Source: an uncultured Aquimarina sp.
GTDB lineage: Bacteria > Bacteroidota > Bacteroidia > Flavobacteriales > Flavobacteriaceae
Assembly (NCBI GenBank): GCA_947498785.1
Contig: CANMLS010000042.1
Span: forward strand, 1 to 40,986
Reading direction: 5' to 3'
DNA length: 40,986 bases
Below, piece by piece: positions 26,201-34,094 of this stretch (the stretch's first letter is position 1; every line of letters begins with the position of its first letter). The notes under the pieces are model-generated. The model was not told the DNA's origin. It saw nothing but the letters and a program-made list of their open reading frames with translations, and made no database searches. A program made the position numbers and the translations under genes.

Positions 26201-26462
26201 CAACCGTTGTCTCTCGTTGATTTGTGATTCCAACTGCTGAAACTTCATCAACAGATACACCAGAAGTCTTCAGTACTTCTTCAAAAACTTCTTGTTGATG
26301 CATAAAAATTTCAAGTGGATTATGCTCAACCCATCCTGATTTAGGATAATATTGTGTTAATTCTTTTTGGGCAATACCACATATTTCTCCCAGATTGTTG
26401 AAAATAATAGCTCTGGTACTCGTGGTTCCTTGATCAAATGCGATGATGTATTCTTTGGTCAT
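23283..26462 (-). CDS. Glycerol kinase-glycerol-3-phosphate dehydrogenase fusion
   Basis: 1059 aa in one uninterrupted frame. Residues 1-492 are a full-length FGGY glycerol kinase (DQGTTSTRA, IVWLDKRT, GDQQASLFGQ, VDGGASANNYLMQFQSD). A linker of about 30 residues leads to a full-length FAD-dependent glycerol-3-phosphate dehydrogenase, about 524-1059. That half has VVIGGGVTGAGIALDAASRG, ASGTSNKSTKLIHGGLRYL and a C-terminal DAO_C region with AELWYSVHHEMTNSLADFF. The chain would convert glycerol to glycerol-3-phosphate and then to dihydroxyacetone phosphate, passing electrons to quinone. The two steps are normally separate proteins (GlpK and GlpD). An internal Met497 (near 24974) could give a separate GlpD. 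No glpF lies nearby. Confidence 0.92.
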   Translation of the reverse strand: MTKEYIIAFDQGTTSTRAIIFNNLGEICGIAQKELTQYYPKSGWVEHNPLEIFMHQQEVFEEVLKTSGVSVDEVSAVGITNQRETTVVWDKTTGKPIYNAIVWLDKRTTKICEHLKSQGFDEYVSKHTGLVIDSYFSGTKLKWILDHVEGAREKAMNGDLLFGTIDTWLIWKFTNGAKHVTDHSNASRTMLYNIIDLCWDETLLKAMDIPKTVLPKVQYSSSDFGNINYKGHDIPIYGVAGDQQASLFGQGGYTSGIAKNTYGTGCFMLLNTGKKPYKSKNGLLTTLCCSLPEDNIKYALEGSIFVGGASVQWLRDKLQIINNASETEAICKSTPTSDDLYVVPAFAGLGAPYWDMEAKGAIYGLTLDSGKNEIIKATIEALAYQTRDVLEAMVEDSGKQMKELKVDGGASANNYLMQFQSDILNVEVDRPKMLEVTAMGAAFLAGIKAGIWTKKDISKIRTIDTIFAPEITAHERSRKYAGWQQAVARTKTVNKNMLAVKEDGPIRFSVLDREMQLQSAKNEKYDLVVIGGGVTGAGIALDAASRGLKVCLVEKNDFASGTSNKSTKLIHGGLRYLKQMEIGLVKESGSERATVHKLAPHLVVPEKMLLPLIEGGTYGKFMASVGLKVYDFLANVEGDDKRKMLSTQETIEKEPLLSKEGLTGGGYYAEYRTDDARLTVELLKKAASFGANSINYCEMTSFNYSEEGKIKSLKCIDHNTKKSFTIRSRNFVSAAGPWVDLLREKDHSMNNKHLHLTKGVHLVFSRVRFPLTQSIYFDVPDGRMIFAIPRGRATYVGTTDTNYSANLNRVVATAMDAQYLLDAINNMFPSVELDLEDIESNWAGLRPLIHEDGKDPSELSRKDEIFVSKTGLISIAGGKLTGYRKMAQRVIDTVLKTMSAKRRDKFLKSHTQQIPLTSTPLEDTAAVNVYQNQITLRLKELKNEDPYYGWYLASTYGKQADIIIDKVNYFLNDSVAEKLIRAELWYSVHHEMTNSLADFFVRRTGRLYFDIQSVHRYRSLVQEDLIKYLKWDEIRLKAENKYLDILLQDAATYYEKEFE

Positions 26463-26817
26463 ATCCTAAATATTTAAAACCTATTTCACTAGTAAAACCT
26501 TATTCTAAGGTCATAAAAAAGAGTGATTACTCATATATTTTAACAATATTTCTTCAAAAGAAAATTATTCTATTGATAAAAATAATGATTTTCTATGCTA
26601 CTCTATGCTATTATGTGAATTAATTTTACAGAAACTTTATCATTGAAGATTCAATAAGTATACATTTAGACGTTTTTTAATTGAATGATTCTGAGAGGTA
26701 ATATCTAAATCTATTTTGGTAATCGTAGCACCAATATTTTAAAAATCCATTCAATACAAACTGGCACTTCATCAATTATATACCATTATTACTATCCGTT
26801 TTTGATATTTTTATCTA
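26463..26817. other. Intergenic region upstream of the glycerol kinase fusion
   Basis: 355 AT-rich bases. It should contain the minus-strand promoter of the fusion gene, but no clear -33/-7 pair was found. A short direct repeat (CTATGCTACTCTATGCTATTATG in part) lies near 26594-26615. No gene was seen. Confidence 0.4.
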
Positions 26818-27144
26818 TTATCTGAAGGTTTTTGACCACGAAACTCCTAATTTCCGCCCTTGTTTCAAAACAAAATCTATAGCTACACGATAAATGAATA
26901 CTCTATACAGTCTACTAATTACAGCTTCATCTGCGGCTAAGTTAATAGAGCAGATTGGGAGTCCATACTCTACTTCGATATCATCATCAAAAACAAAATT
27001 ATCTCCAAAAGTTTTGGTTAACACTATCGATGCAGCTCTAGAAACAACAGAATGTCCTCTGGTATATTCTGAAAACGGCGGTATTTGTAAAACTGGTTCT
27101 CAACGCTCATCAATATACTGATTTACTAAAGCTTTAACGTATCA
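26818..27144 (-). pseudogene. C-terminal remnant of a vanadium-dependent haloperoxidase/PAP2-like gene
   Basis: Minus-strand reading gives YVKALVNQYIDER, a TGA at 27100-27102 where the family has Trp, then EPVLQIPPFSEYTRGHSVVS and LTKTFGDNFVFDDDIEVEYG. These are followed by AADEAVISRLYRVFIYRVAI. The P-x-Y-x-x-GH active-site region and the EAxISRLY segment are typical of vanadium chloroperoxidase-like proteins. A second stop lies at 27142-27144, the R-x-F-x-S-F stretch before AADEA appears deleted, and the His of the usual GGIHYR is lost. There is no start codon. This is a dead gene; upstream similarity may extend to about 27200. Confidence 0.7.
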
Positions 27145-27320
27145 AATTACTTCTATACTTTTCTTCTCAATAGCTTATAATCTGAGTTGGATTAACATTT
27201 GGATACCTAACCTAACTGATCAAAGTATTGTTTTAAAAATAACATTCTGCCTAACATCATAGAAAAAACTTACCGTAACATAAATTGATCCTGACAACAA
27301 ACAGATGATATCTAATAATT

Positions 27321-28334
27321 TTAGTTTGTAGAGTTTCTAAGTATTAAAGATGTTTTTACAACTTCTGTTTTTGCTTTATAATTTTCAGAAAAATTATCTA
27401 ATTGATTGACTAATATCTGTGCTGCTTTTGCACCTAAATCCTCTGCATGTTGAGAAACTGTAGTAAGTTTTGGATATGAATGTCTGGATAATAACCCATC
27501 AGTAAATCCTATAACCGAAATATCCTCAGGAATTTTATATCCTAATTTCAATGACATATTTATGGTTACTGCTGCTGCGGTTTCATCTAAACCTAGAACC
27601 GCATCAATATCATTATCTTCAAGAAATTTCTCTATTTCATCTTCAACATTATTACTATCCTTTACGGGTAACTCTATTAATGACACATTATCATTTTTAT
27701 CTGTTATTTCTCTAGCTCCTTCTAGCCTCAATTTTGCAACACTTAAGTCACTACTAATTGTAGTAATTACAGCTATTTTTGTACAACCAGTATTAATTAA
27801 ATATTGAATCGCATTTTTAGAAGCAATTTTATCATCTACAATAACTTTATCACAATCTATCTCGTCACTTACTCTATCAAACATTACGATCGGAACATTA
27901 TCTCTCTTTAAAGCTATAAAATGATTAAGATCATTAACCATCTGTGTTTCCTGACTCAAAGCTACAATAAATCCATCTACACTACTGTAGTTTAGCATTT
28001 CTACATATTCTATCTCTTTTTTATGGGATTCATTAGTTATACAAGTCACTATTTTGTAACCGTTTTTTGAGGCAGCTTGTTCTATCCCAAACAATGCTTT
28101 AGCATAAAAATGATTTAGAATTTCTGGCAATATTACTCCTATAGTTTTGGTTTTATTACTTTTTAAACTAACCGCTAGAGCATTCGGTTTATAATTATAA
28201 AAGCTAGCCAATTCATGCACTCTATTAATTGTCTTTTCACTAATCTCTGGATCATTCTTCAATGACTTGGAAACCGTAGAAATAGACAGATTTAATTCTT
28301 TAGCAAGTTGTTTGAGCGTAACCTTTTTCCTCAT
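27321..28334 (-). CDS. LacI-family transcriptional regulator
   Basis: 337 aa. An N-terminal LacI HTH (TLKQLAKELNLSISTVSKSL) is followed by a hinge with PNALAVSLKSNKT. A periplasmic-binding-protein-like sensor domain spans about 62-330 (TIGVILPEILNHFYAKALFG, GLDETAAAVTI, IPEDISVIGFTD). Family members repress carbohydrate genes and respond to sugars or sugar phosphates. It lies between the glycerol fusion and the divergent arsenosugar genes, so either could be the target; no palindromic operator was identified in the 275-base divergent region. A GGAGG sits only 2 bases before the ATG, too close to be a normal ribosome site. Confidence 0.9.
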   Translation of the reverse strand: MRKKVTLKQLAKELNLSISTVSKSLKNDPEISEKTINRVHELASFYNYKPNALAVSLKSNKTKTIGVILPEILNHFYAKALFGIEQAASKNGYKIVTCITNESHKKEIEYVEMLNYSSVDGFIVALSQETQMVNDLNHFIALKRDNVPIVMFDRVSDEIDCDKVIVDDKIASKNAIQYLINTGCTKIAVITTISSDLSVAKLRLEGAREITDKNDNVSLIELPVKDSNNVEDEIEKFLEDNDIDAVLGLDETAAAVTINMSLKLGYKIPEDISVIGFTDGLLSRHSYPKLTTVSQHAEDLGAKAAQILVNQLDNFSENYKAKTEVVKTSLILRNSTN

Positions 28335-28609
28335 GACCTCCGATTTTGAATATTTTTGTCCTTACAACAAGGATTTCGAGCCTAAATTAAGCTTTTTTCT
28401 TAATGTAGGATTAATAAGACACAGACTTTGTATTGTTATTTATATTTTTTAGCTAAAAAAATTGTCAGTTTATTAATTTGTGTTTTTTATCTTACTAAAC
28501 TTTTAAATACTTACCTACTTTTTAATTTTTTATTAAATTTTATTGTAAGTAATGATATTATATCCTCGACATATACAAATTATGTCTGTAACTAAAAAAA
28601 TAATACAGC

Positions 28610-28945
28610 ATGTCTAAAACATATTATGATCCTTCTGACTTAAGAAAATTTGGAAAAATCACAGAATGGAGTGAAGAATTAGGTACTAAATTTTTTGATT
28701 ACTACAGCAAAGTTTTTGAAGAAGGAGCTTTGAGTGCACGAGAAAAATCTCTTATCGCACTTGCGGTTTCTCATGTAGTAAAATGCCCTTATTGTATTGA
28801 TGCTTATACAAAAGATGGCTTGCAGAAAGGAATTACAAAAGAAGAAATGATGGAAGCAGTGCATGCAGGAGCAGCCATAGAAAGTGGCGCAACCTTGGTG
28901 CATGGAGTACAAATGATGAATAAATATGAAAAGTTATCTATGTAA
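28610..28945 (+). CDS. Arsenosugar biosynthesis-associated CMD/peroxidase-like protein
   Basis: 111 aa, a carboxymuconolactone decarboxylase/AhpD-like fold. The redox motif is CPYC at residues 59-62, followed by IDAYTKDGLQKG, with EAVHAGAAIESGATLVHG at the C-terminus. This subfamily is typically encoded beside the radical SAM protein ArsS. Some relatives carry selenocysteine at the first Cys; here both are ordinary TGC and TGT codons. It probably acts as a thiol reductant or peroxidase that keeps arsenic intermediates or thiols reduced (inference). It is the first gene of the plus-strand block. Confidence 0.85.
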   Translation: MSKTYYDPSDLRKFGKITEWSEELGTKFFDYYSKVFEEGALSAREKSLIALAVSHVVKCPYCIDAYTKDGLQKGITKEEMMEAVHAGAAIESGATLVHGVQMMNKYEKLSM

Positions 28946-28968
28946 GATAAGCTTTTGTTTTATCTTAC
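28942..28968 (+). terminator. Hairpin between the CMD gene and arsS
   Basis: GTAAGATAA and TTATCTTAC form a 9-bp stem overlapping the CMD stop codon. There is no long T-run, so it may attenuate or process the transcript instead of ending it. Confidence 0.35.
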
Positions 28969-29043
28969 TAATTTCATATAAATTATTTATACTAATTATT
29001 GGCAAAGGTTTCGTCGATTAAAAATATAATTTAAGAATAGAAG

Positions 29044-30111
29044 ATGTCTGAAATCAAAAAAAAACAATCTCTACATAAACGTAATGATCAGTTAGCCAAT
29101 TCTAATAGACAATTGGAAATTTTGAATAACGGTATTTTTGCTAATGGTGAATTACCAAAATTTGCAGATAAAATTGCAGAAATTAATCGTTTCCCTTTAC
29201 GACCTAATAAATTGGAGATTCTCCAGATCAATGTAGGGTATATGTGTAATCAGGTTTGTGAACATTGCCATGTAGATGCTGGACCTGATCGCAAAGAGAT
29301 CATGACCAAAGAAACGATGCAGCAATGCCTCGAAGTCATTAAAAAGACAGGAGCCCACACTTTGGATCTAACAGGGGGAGCTCCTGAAATGAATCCAAAT
29401 TTTAGGTGGTTTGTAGAGGAAGCAAGTAAAGCTGGAATTAAAGATTTTATTGTTAGAAGTAATCTCACTATAATTAGAGCTAACAAAAAGTATTATGATC
29501 TTCCTGATTTTTTCAAAAAACATAATGTGCATGTAGTTTCTTCTATGCCACATTGGACAAGAGGAAAAACTGATAAGCAACGTGGAGATGGTGTTTTTGA
29601 TAAATCTATAAAAGCGCTACAAGAGCTCAATGAAAGAGGATATGGTATGCCTGATAGTAGTTTAAGATTGGATTTGGTGTATAATCCTTCTGGAGCATTT
29701 TTACCAGGTGATCAAGAAGCCATGGAAAAGGATTTTAAAAAGGCATTATTAGAAGATTTTGGCATTCATTTTCATAATTTATTCGCTATTACTAATTTAC
29801 CAATTAGTAGATTCTTGGATTATCTGATTGCTTCAGAAAACTATGAAGATTATATGTATGCATTAGTAGAAGCCTATAATCCATCAGCTGTAGCCAATGT
29901 AATGTGTACTAATACCATTTCTATCAGTTGGGATGGTTGGTTGTATGATTGTGATTTTAATCAGATGCTCGATCTTAAAGTCGCAAGTAAAGTAAAGCAT
30001 ATTAGTGAGTATAATGAGGAATTACTTCAGAATAGAAATATTATTATCTCACAACATTGTTATGGATGTACTGCTGGAGCAGGAAGTAGTTGTCAAGGAA
30101 CTGTAGCATAA
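29044..30111 (+). CDS. arsS: Arsenosugar biosynthesis radical SAM protein
   Basis: 355 aa. The radical SAM cluster motif CNQVCEHC (Cys68, Cys72, Cys75) is followed by HVDAGPDR, then LDLTGGAPEMNPNFRW. A C-terminal Cys-rich region contains SWDGWLYDCDFNQML and HCYGCTAGAGSSC (Cys339, 342, 350), which probably binds a second iron-sulfur cluster. This is the ArsS family, described as transferring a 5'-deoxyadenosyl group to dimethylarsenite, the committed step toward arsenosugars. No TGA occurs, so this is a Cys-only form and not a selenoprotein. The next gene follows after 13 bases. Confidence 0.9.
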   Translation: MSEIKKKQSLHKRNDQLANSNRQLEILNNGIFANGELPKFADKIAEINRFPLRPNKLEILQINVGYMCNQVCEHCHVDAGPDRKEIMTKETMQQCLEVIKKTGAHTLDLTGGAPEMNPNFRWFVEEASKAGIKDFIVRSNLTIIRANKKYYDLPDFFKKHNVHVVSSMPHWTRGKTDKQRGDGVFDKSIKALQELNERGYGMPDSSLRLDLVYNPSGAFLPGDQEAMEKDFKKALLEDFGIHFHNLFAITNLPISRFLDYLIASENYEDYMYALVEAYNPSAVANVMCTNTISISWDGWLYDCDFNQMLDLKVASKVKHISEYNEELLQNRNIIISQHCYGCTAGAGSSCQGTVA

Positions 30112-30124
30112 CTCTAAAATCAAA

Positions 30125-30808
30125 ATGAATCAAAAAACCGCCATATTAATTTTTGCAAATTCGATTCATGAAGAATTGCGAAATAAATATATCACTGGCG
30201 GTAAAATTCTGTTTTCTGAACTTACCAGAAAAACAATCTCTACTGTAAAACACACCAGGCTTCCATTTTTTATCTACACAGAAAAAGAACAACATGGCGC
30301 TACTTTTGGAGAGCGTTTTGTCAATGCCATACAAGATGTTTATAACAAGGGCTACGACAATGTTATTACTATTGGTAATGACACCCCACATCTTAGTAAA
30401 TATCATTTAAATGAAAGTGCCAAACAACTTGAAAATAACACATTTGTTTTAGGACCATCATTGGATGGAGGGTTTTATCTTATGGGGTTACACAAATCTC
30501 AATTTAATGTTGATTTATTTTTAAAACTACCCTGGCAATCCAGAAAACTATCTACATGCATTTCTAGATTAATAAAAACTGCCAAAATCAAAATGGTAAC
30601 TCTAGAAGTTTTGATAGATATCGATGATATTAATGATATTAAATCAATATCTCGCTTTTTCAAAAAACTTTCCGAAAAACTTAGCAAAATTATACAAAGT
30701 CTACTTCTATATAAAATAGATATCATAGATTTTGTAGCATCTGATACCACTGCTACATATACCTATAGTTTTTTTAACAAAGGATCTCCTCTTACTTCAC
30801 TTTCTTAA
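30125..30808 (+). CDS. DUF2064 transferase-like protein (diverged TIGR04282 relative)
   Basis: 227 aa, same fold as the TIGR04282 gene downstream: GATFGERFVNAIQDVYNKGY, TIGNDTPHLSK and FVLGPSLDGGFYLMGL. It lacks the N-terminal NP-x-x-GK-x-KTRL element of its relative and carries a divergent C-terminal extension of about 45 residues after the domain. It probably has a nucleotide-sugar-like transferase fold, but activity is uncertain. Its position 13 bases after arsS shows it belongs to the arsenosugar operon. Confidence 0.75.
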   Translation: MNQKTAILIFANSIHEELRNKYITGGKILFSELTRKTISTVKHTRLPFFIYTEKEQHGATFGERFVNAIQDVYNKGYDNVITIGNDTPHLSKYHLNESAKQLENNTFVLGPSLDGGFYLMGLHKSQFNVDLFLKLPWQSRKLSTCISRLIKTAKIKMVTLEVLIDIDDINDIKSISRFFKKLSEKLSKIIQSLLLYKIDIIDFVASDTTATYTYSFFNKGSPLTSLS

Positions 30809-30923
30809 ATTTATTTGATCTTTGTTTTTTCTGTTTCCTTATTAAAAACAGAAAGCATTCGATGTCTATTACTGAAAATTGCAATCATTTTTTAAACATC
30901 TTAAAAACCCATTTTAACAAAAA

Positions 30924-31451
30924 ATGAATAAAAAAACTATCCTAGCACATAAAGTTGTTTATATCACAATAGTATTAATGATCTTATTCTTACCTAAAAT
31001 GAGTGCTCAAAATTCACTCGAAGAATTGTTGGATCAATACAATAACGAGAGCATCCCTTATATCTCTGTTGAAACATTAAAAAGCATTCAGAATCAAGTA
31101 CTATTATTAGATGCCCGTGAGAAAAAAGAATATGACATAAGTCACATCAAACATGCAAAATTTGTTGGCTATACAGATTTTAAAATGGATACAGTCACAG
31201 CACAAAATACCCCTAAAGACACAAAAATTGTAGTGTATTGTAGTTTGGGCATACGCTCTGAAGATATTTCAGAAAAGTTGAAAAAAGCAGGCTACATTAA
31301 CGTTTACAATCTTTATGGAGGAATTTTTGAATGGAAAAACAAAGACTTTCCCGTTATGAACTCTGAAGAAGAAACTACTGAAGAAGTGCATGCTTTTTCT
31401 GAAGAATGGGGAAAATGGTTAACTAAAGGGGAAAAAATATATTCAAATTGA
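30924..31451 (+). CDS. Exported rhodanese-like protein
   Basis: 175 aa with an N-terminal signal or anchor (VVYITIVLMILFLPKMSAQ). A single rhodanese domain spans about 50-150: LLLDAREKKEYDISHI, VVYCSLGIRSED with the active-site Cys, and NVYNLYGGIFEWKNKDFPVM. Rhodaneses transfer sulfane sulfur. In an arsenosugar locus it might supply sulfur for thio-arsenosugars or handle arsenic-thiol adducts in the periplasm; this is inference. Its stop overlaps the TTG start of the next gene (TTGA). Confidence 0.85.
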   Translation: MNKKTILAHKVVYITIVLMILFLPKMSAQNSLEELLDQYNNESIPYISVETLKSIQNQVLLLDAREKKEYDISHIKHAKFVGYTDFKMDTVTAQNTPKDTKIVVYCSLGIRSEDISEKLKKAGYINVYNLYGGIFEWKNKDFPVMNSEEETTEEVHAFSEEWGKWLTKGEKIYSN

Positions 31452-32056
31452 AAGAAAAAAACGCATTACTGATTTTTACCCGTAATCCAGAATTGGGTAA
31501 ATGCAAAACACGACTTGCAGCAACTATTGGCGATCAAGCCGCACTAGATATTTATACTTTTTTATTACAGCATACAGTTAATATCACACAAAATCTTAAT
31601 GCTACAAAAGAGGTTCATTATTCGGTAAAAGTTAGAAAAAATGATCTCTGGGATGATTCGGTTTACAACAAAAAACAACAAATAGGGTTCGATTTAGGCA
31701 TTCGTATGGAACATGCTTTTGCAGAAGGCTTTAGAGATGGTTTTGAACGTATTATTGTAATAGGAAGTGATATGTATGATTTAACTCAAAAAGACCTTGA
31801 ACTTGCTTTTTTAGAACTAGAAACACATGATTATGTTCTGGGGCCGGCAGAAGATGGTGGATATTATTTATTTGGGATGAAATCCTTAAATTCACAGGTT
31901 TTTAAAAATAAAAATTGGGGAACAGAAACAGTTTTCAAGGATACACTTGAAGATATAAAAGAAAAAAATATAAAACTATTAGAGGTTCGCAATGACATTG
32001 ATTATTATGATGATATCAAAGACATTTCGGCTTTTCAAAAATTTATAGACAAATGA
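31448..32056 (+). CDS. TIGR04282 family arsenosugar biosynthesis glycosyltransferase
   Basis: 202 aa from a TTG start that overlaps the rhodanese stop by 4 bases; no ATG is available before the conserved N-terminus. Motifs: LLIFTRNPELGKCKTRLA at the start, ERIIVIGSDMYDLT and YVLGPAEDGGYYLFGM. The nucleotidyl/glycosyl-transferase fold (PF09837, DUF2064) is characteristic of ArsS-linked operons and is proposed to act on the arsenosugar ribose or its glycerol aglycone. It overlaps the following phosphorylase gene by 4 bases (ATGA), so expression is tightly coupled. Confidence 0.87.
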   Translation: MKEKNALLIFTRNPELGKCKTRLAATIGDQAALDIYTFLLQHTVNITQNLNATKEVHYSVKVRKNDLWDDSVYNKKQQIGFDLGIRMEHAFAEGFRDGFERIIVIGSDMYDLTQKDLELAFLELETHDYVLGPAEDGGYYLFGMKSLNSQVFKNKNWGTETVFKDTLEDIKEKNIKLLEVRNDIDYYDDIKDISAFQKFIDK

Positions 32057-32865
32057 TAAAATACATCGAAGAGACAACAGAATTCCTTCAAGGAAGAGGT
32101 TTTGAAAGTCCAGAAATTGGTATTATACTAGGCACTGGATTAGGCCAACTTATTAATGAAATAGAAATCATTAAGGAAATAAGTTATAATCATATTCCTA
32201 ATTTTCCTACAGCTACTGTAGAATTTCATAAAGGAAAACTAATTTATGGAAAAATTGAAAATAAGACTGTTGTGGTTATGCAAGGTCGTTTTCATCTGTA
32301 CGAAGGTTATTCTCTTCAGGATGTCACATACCCTGTTAGAGTAATGCATAAATTAGGGATAAAAACATTATTAGTATCCAACGCTTCTGGAGCAATTAAT
32401 TTAGACTTTAAAAAGGGTGAATTAATGCTTATTGACGATCATATTAATTTGCAGGGAGGTTCCCCCTTAGCATTTAAAGGAGTCGAGCAATTAGGAAGTC
32501 GTTTTACAGATATGAGTGCCCCGTATGACCTTAAAATAAATGCAAAATTAGAGTCCATTGCCAAAGACAATAATATCAATCTCCAAAAAGGAGTATATGC
32601 ATCTGTTATAGGACCTCAATTAGAAACCAGAGCAGAATATCGTTACCTGAAAATTATCGGAGCAGATGCTGTAGGAATGAGTACTGTTCCAGAAGTCATT
32701 GTCGCTAATCATCTCGATCTTCCTGTTGCGGCAGTATCGGTATTAACAGATGAATGTGATCCAAACGATCTTAAACCAATTAATATTGATGAAATTATTG
32801 CAATGGCAGGAAAAGCAGAACCATCAATGATACTGCTATTCAAAGAGTTAATCAAATCTCTATAA
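32053..32865 (+). CDS. Purine-nucleoside phosphorylase, class II (trimeric)
   Basis: 270 aa. Motifs: ILGTGLGQL at the phosphate loop, FPTATVEFHKGKL, MQGRFHLYEGYS, SNASGAINLDFKKGELMLI, GPQLETRAEYR and VGMSTVPEVIVANH. Class II PNPs cleave inosine and guanosine to base plus ribose-1-phosphate. Embedded in this operon, a plausible substrate is the dimethylarsinoyl-deoxyadenosine made by ArsS, whose adenine must leave before glycosylation (inference). Ordinary purine salvage remains possible. The start ATG overlaps the preceding stop. Confidence 0.88.
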   Translation: MIKYIEETTEFLQGRGFESPEIGIILGTGLGQLINEIEIIKEISYNHIPNFPTATVEFHKGKLIYGKIENKTVVVMQGRFHLYEGYSLQDVTYPVRVMHKLGIKTLLVSNASGAINLDFKKGELMLIDDHINLQGGSPLAFKGVEQLGSRFTDMSAPYDLKINAKLESIAKDNNINLQKGVYASVIGPQLETRAEYRYLKIIGADAVGMSTVPEVIVANHLDLPVAAVSVLTDECDPNDLKPINIDEIIAMAGKAEPSMILLFKELIKSL

Positions 32866-32960
32866 ATTAATAAACCTATACTTCTTGTTAGGTTGATGAA
32901 TACTTTTCGACAAAATCATCTATAATCAGGGATAACCTCAAAGGAAAACAAAACTAGTTT

Positions 32961-33929
32961 ATGAGCTATTTAGAAACTACACATGATGTATATAAAGAAG
33001 CAGCACTAACACCAGATGTAGGCTTATGTTGTACTACAAATCCAATTTGGGAACTGCCAGGTCTTAAAATTCCAAAAATCATGCAAGAGATGAATTATGG
33101 ATGTGGTAGTACCGTAAATGCTCGTGATTTAACAAATAACCCTAAAGTTTTATACGTAGGTGTTGGTGGCGGAATGGAATTATTACAATTCTCTTATTTT
33201 TCTCGACAAAAAAGCGGTGTTGTTGGTGTTGATGTTGTTAACGAAATGCTAGAGGCTTCTCGTAAGAATTTTAAGGAAGCCGAAGCTCAAAACGATTGGT
33301 TTAAAAGCGAATTTGTAGATCTTAGACATGGTGATGCGCTAAATTTACCTGTTGAAGACAATAGTATAGATGTAGCAGCACAAAATTGCCTGTTTAACAT
33401 TTTTAAAGCAGATGATTTAAGAAAAGCAATTGAGGAGATGTACCGCGTTTTAAAACCTCATGGAAGATTAGTAATGAGCGATCCAACTTGTGAACAGCCT
33501 ATGAACGACAATCTTCGTAATGATGAACGATTAAGAGCTTTATGTTTAAGTGGAAGTTTACCTATTACAGAATATGTAAAAGCATTAACAGATGTTGGCT
33601 TTGGAACTATCGAAATTAGAGCTCGTAAACCATATAGAATTCTTGATCCAAAAAACTATGATACCGATGAGTTAATTTATATAGAATCGATTGAGGTAGC
33701 AGCCATCAAAGATCCAATGCCAAAAGACGGACCTTGTATTTTTACTGGAAAAGCTGCAATCTATTATGGAAACAAAGACTATTTTGATGATAAGAAAGGT
33801 CACGTACTTCTAAAAAATCAACCTATCGCCATATGTGACAAAACTGCAGGAGCTTTAACTAGTTTAGGCAGAGATGATATATTCATTAGCGAATCAACCT
33901 ATCACTATGATGGTGGTGGATGCTGTTAA
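32961..33929 (+). CDS. arsM: Arsenosugar biosynthesis arsenite methyltransferase
   Basis: 322 aa. It is a class I SAM-dependent methyltransferase with motif I VLYVGVGGGMEL at residues 63-74 and GVVGVDVVNEML. Cys residues at 23, 24, 48, 143, 177 (SDPTCEQ) and 195 (LRALCLSGS) are candidates for As(III) ligation; the C-terminus ends GGGCC, a further thiolate pair. ArsM methylates arsenite stepwise to methyl- and dimethylarsenite, the precursor used by ArsS. It lies 95 bases after the phosphorylase gene, in the same orientation, and is followed by a terminator. Confidence 0.92.
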   Translation: MSYLETTHDVYKEAALTPDVGLCCTTNPIWELPGLKIPKIMQEMNYGCGSTVNARDLTNNPKVLYVGVGGGMELLQFSYFSRQKSGVVGVDVVNEMLEASRKNFKEAEAQNDWFKSEFVDLRHGDALNLPVEDNSIDVAAQNCLFNIFKADDLRKAIEEMYRVLKPHGRLVMSDPTCEQPMNDNLRNDERLRALCLSGSLPITEYVKALTDVGFGTIEIRARKPYRILDPKNYDTDELIYIESIEVAAIKDPMPKDGPCIFTGKAAIYYGNKDYFDDKKGHVLLKNQPIAICDKTAGALTSLGRDDIFISESTYHYDGGGCC

Positions 33930-33955
33930 AAGCGATGGCTAACTAACTATGATGT

Positions 33956-33992
33956 AAAAGTCGGAAATAATTGATTTATTTCTGACTTTTTT
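33956..33992 (+). terminator. Terminator after arsM
   Basis: AAAAGTCGGAAATA and TATTTCTGACTTTT pair with one mismatch around a short loop, followed by TT. It lies 27 bases after the arsM stop. Confidence 0.7.
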
Positions 33993-34094
33993 ATGTTCTC
34001 TAATTGTCTGTTATAAAAAAAGAGAGAATCTTATAGGTTCAAAATCAATAAATTACTACCTTTATAAGTCTAATTATCTTAAAGATAGAACATC

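Noticed and set aside
28784..28800. Possible selenocysteine codon in the CMD-like protein or ArsS
   Set aside because: The relevant codons are TGC and TGT; no in-frame TGA exists in either gene.
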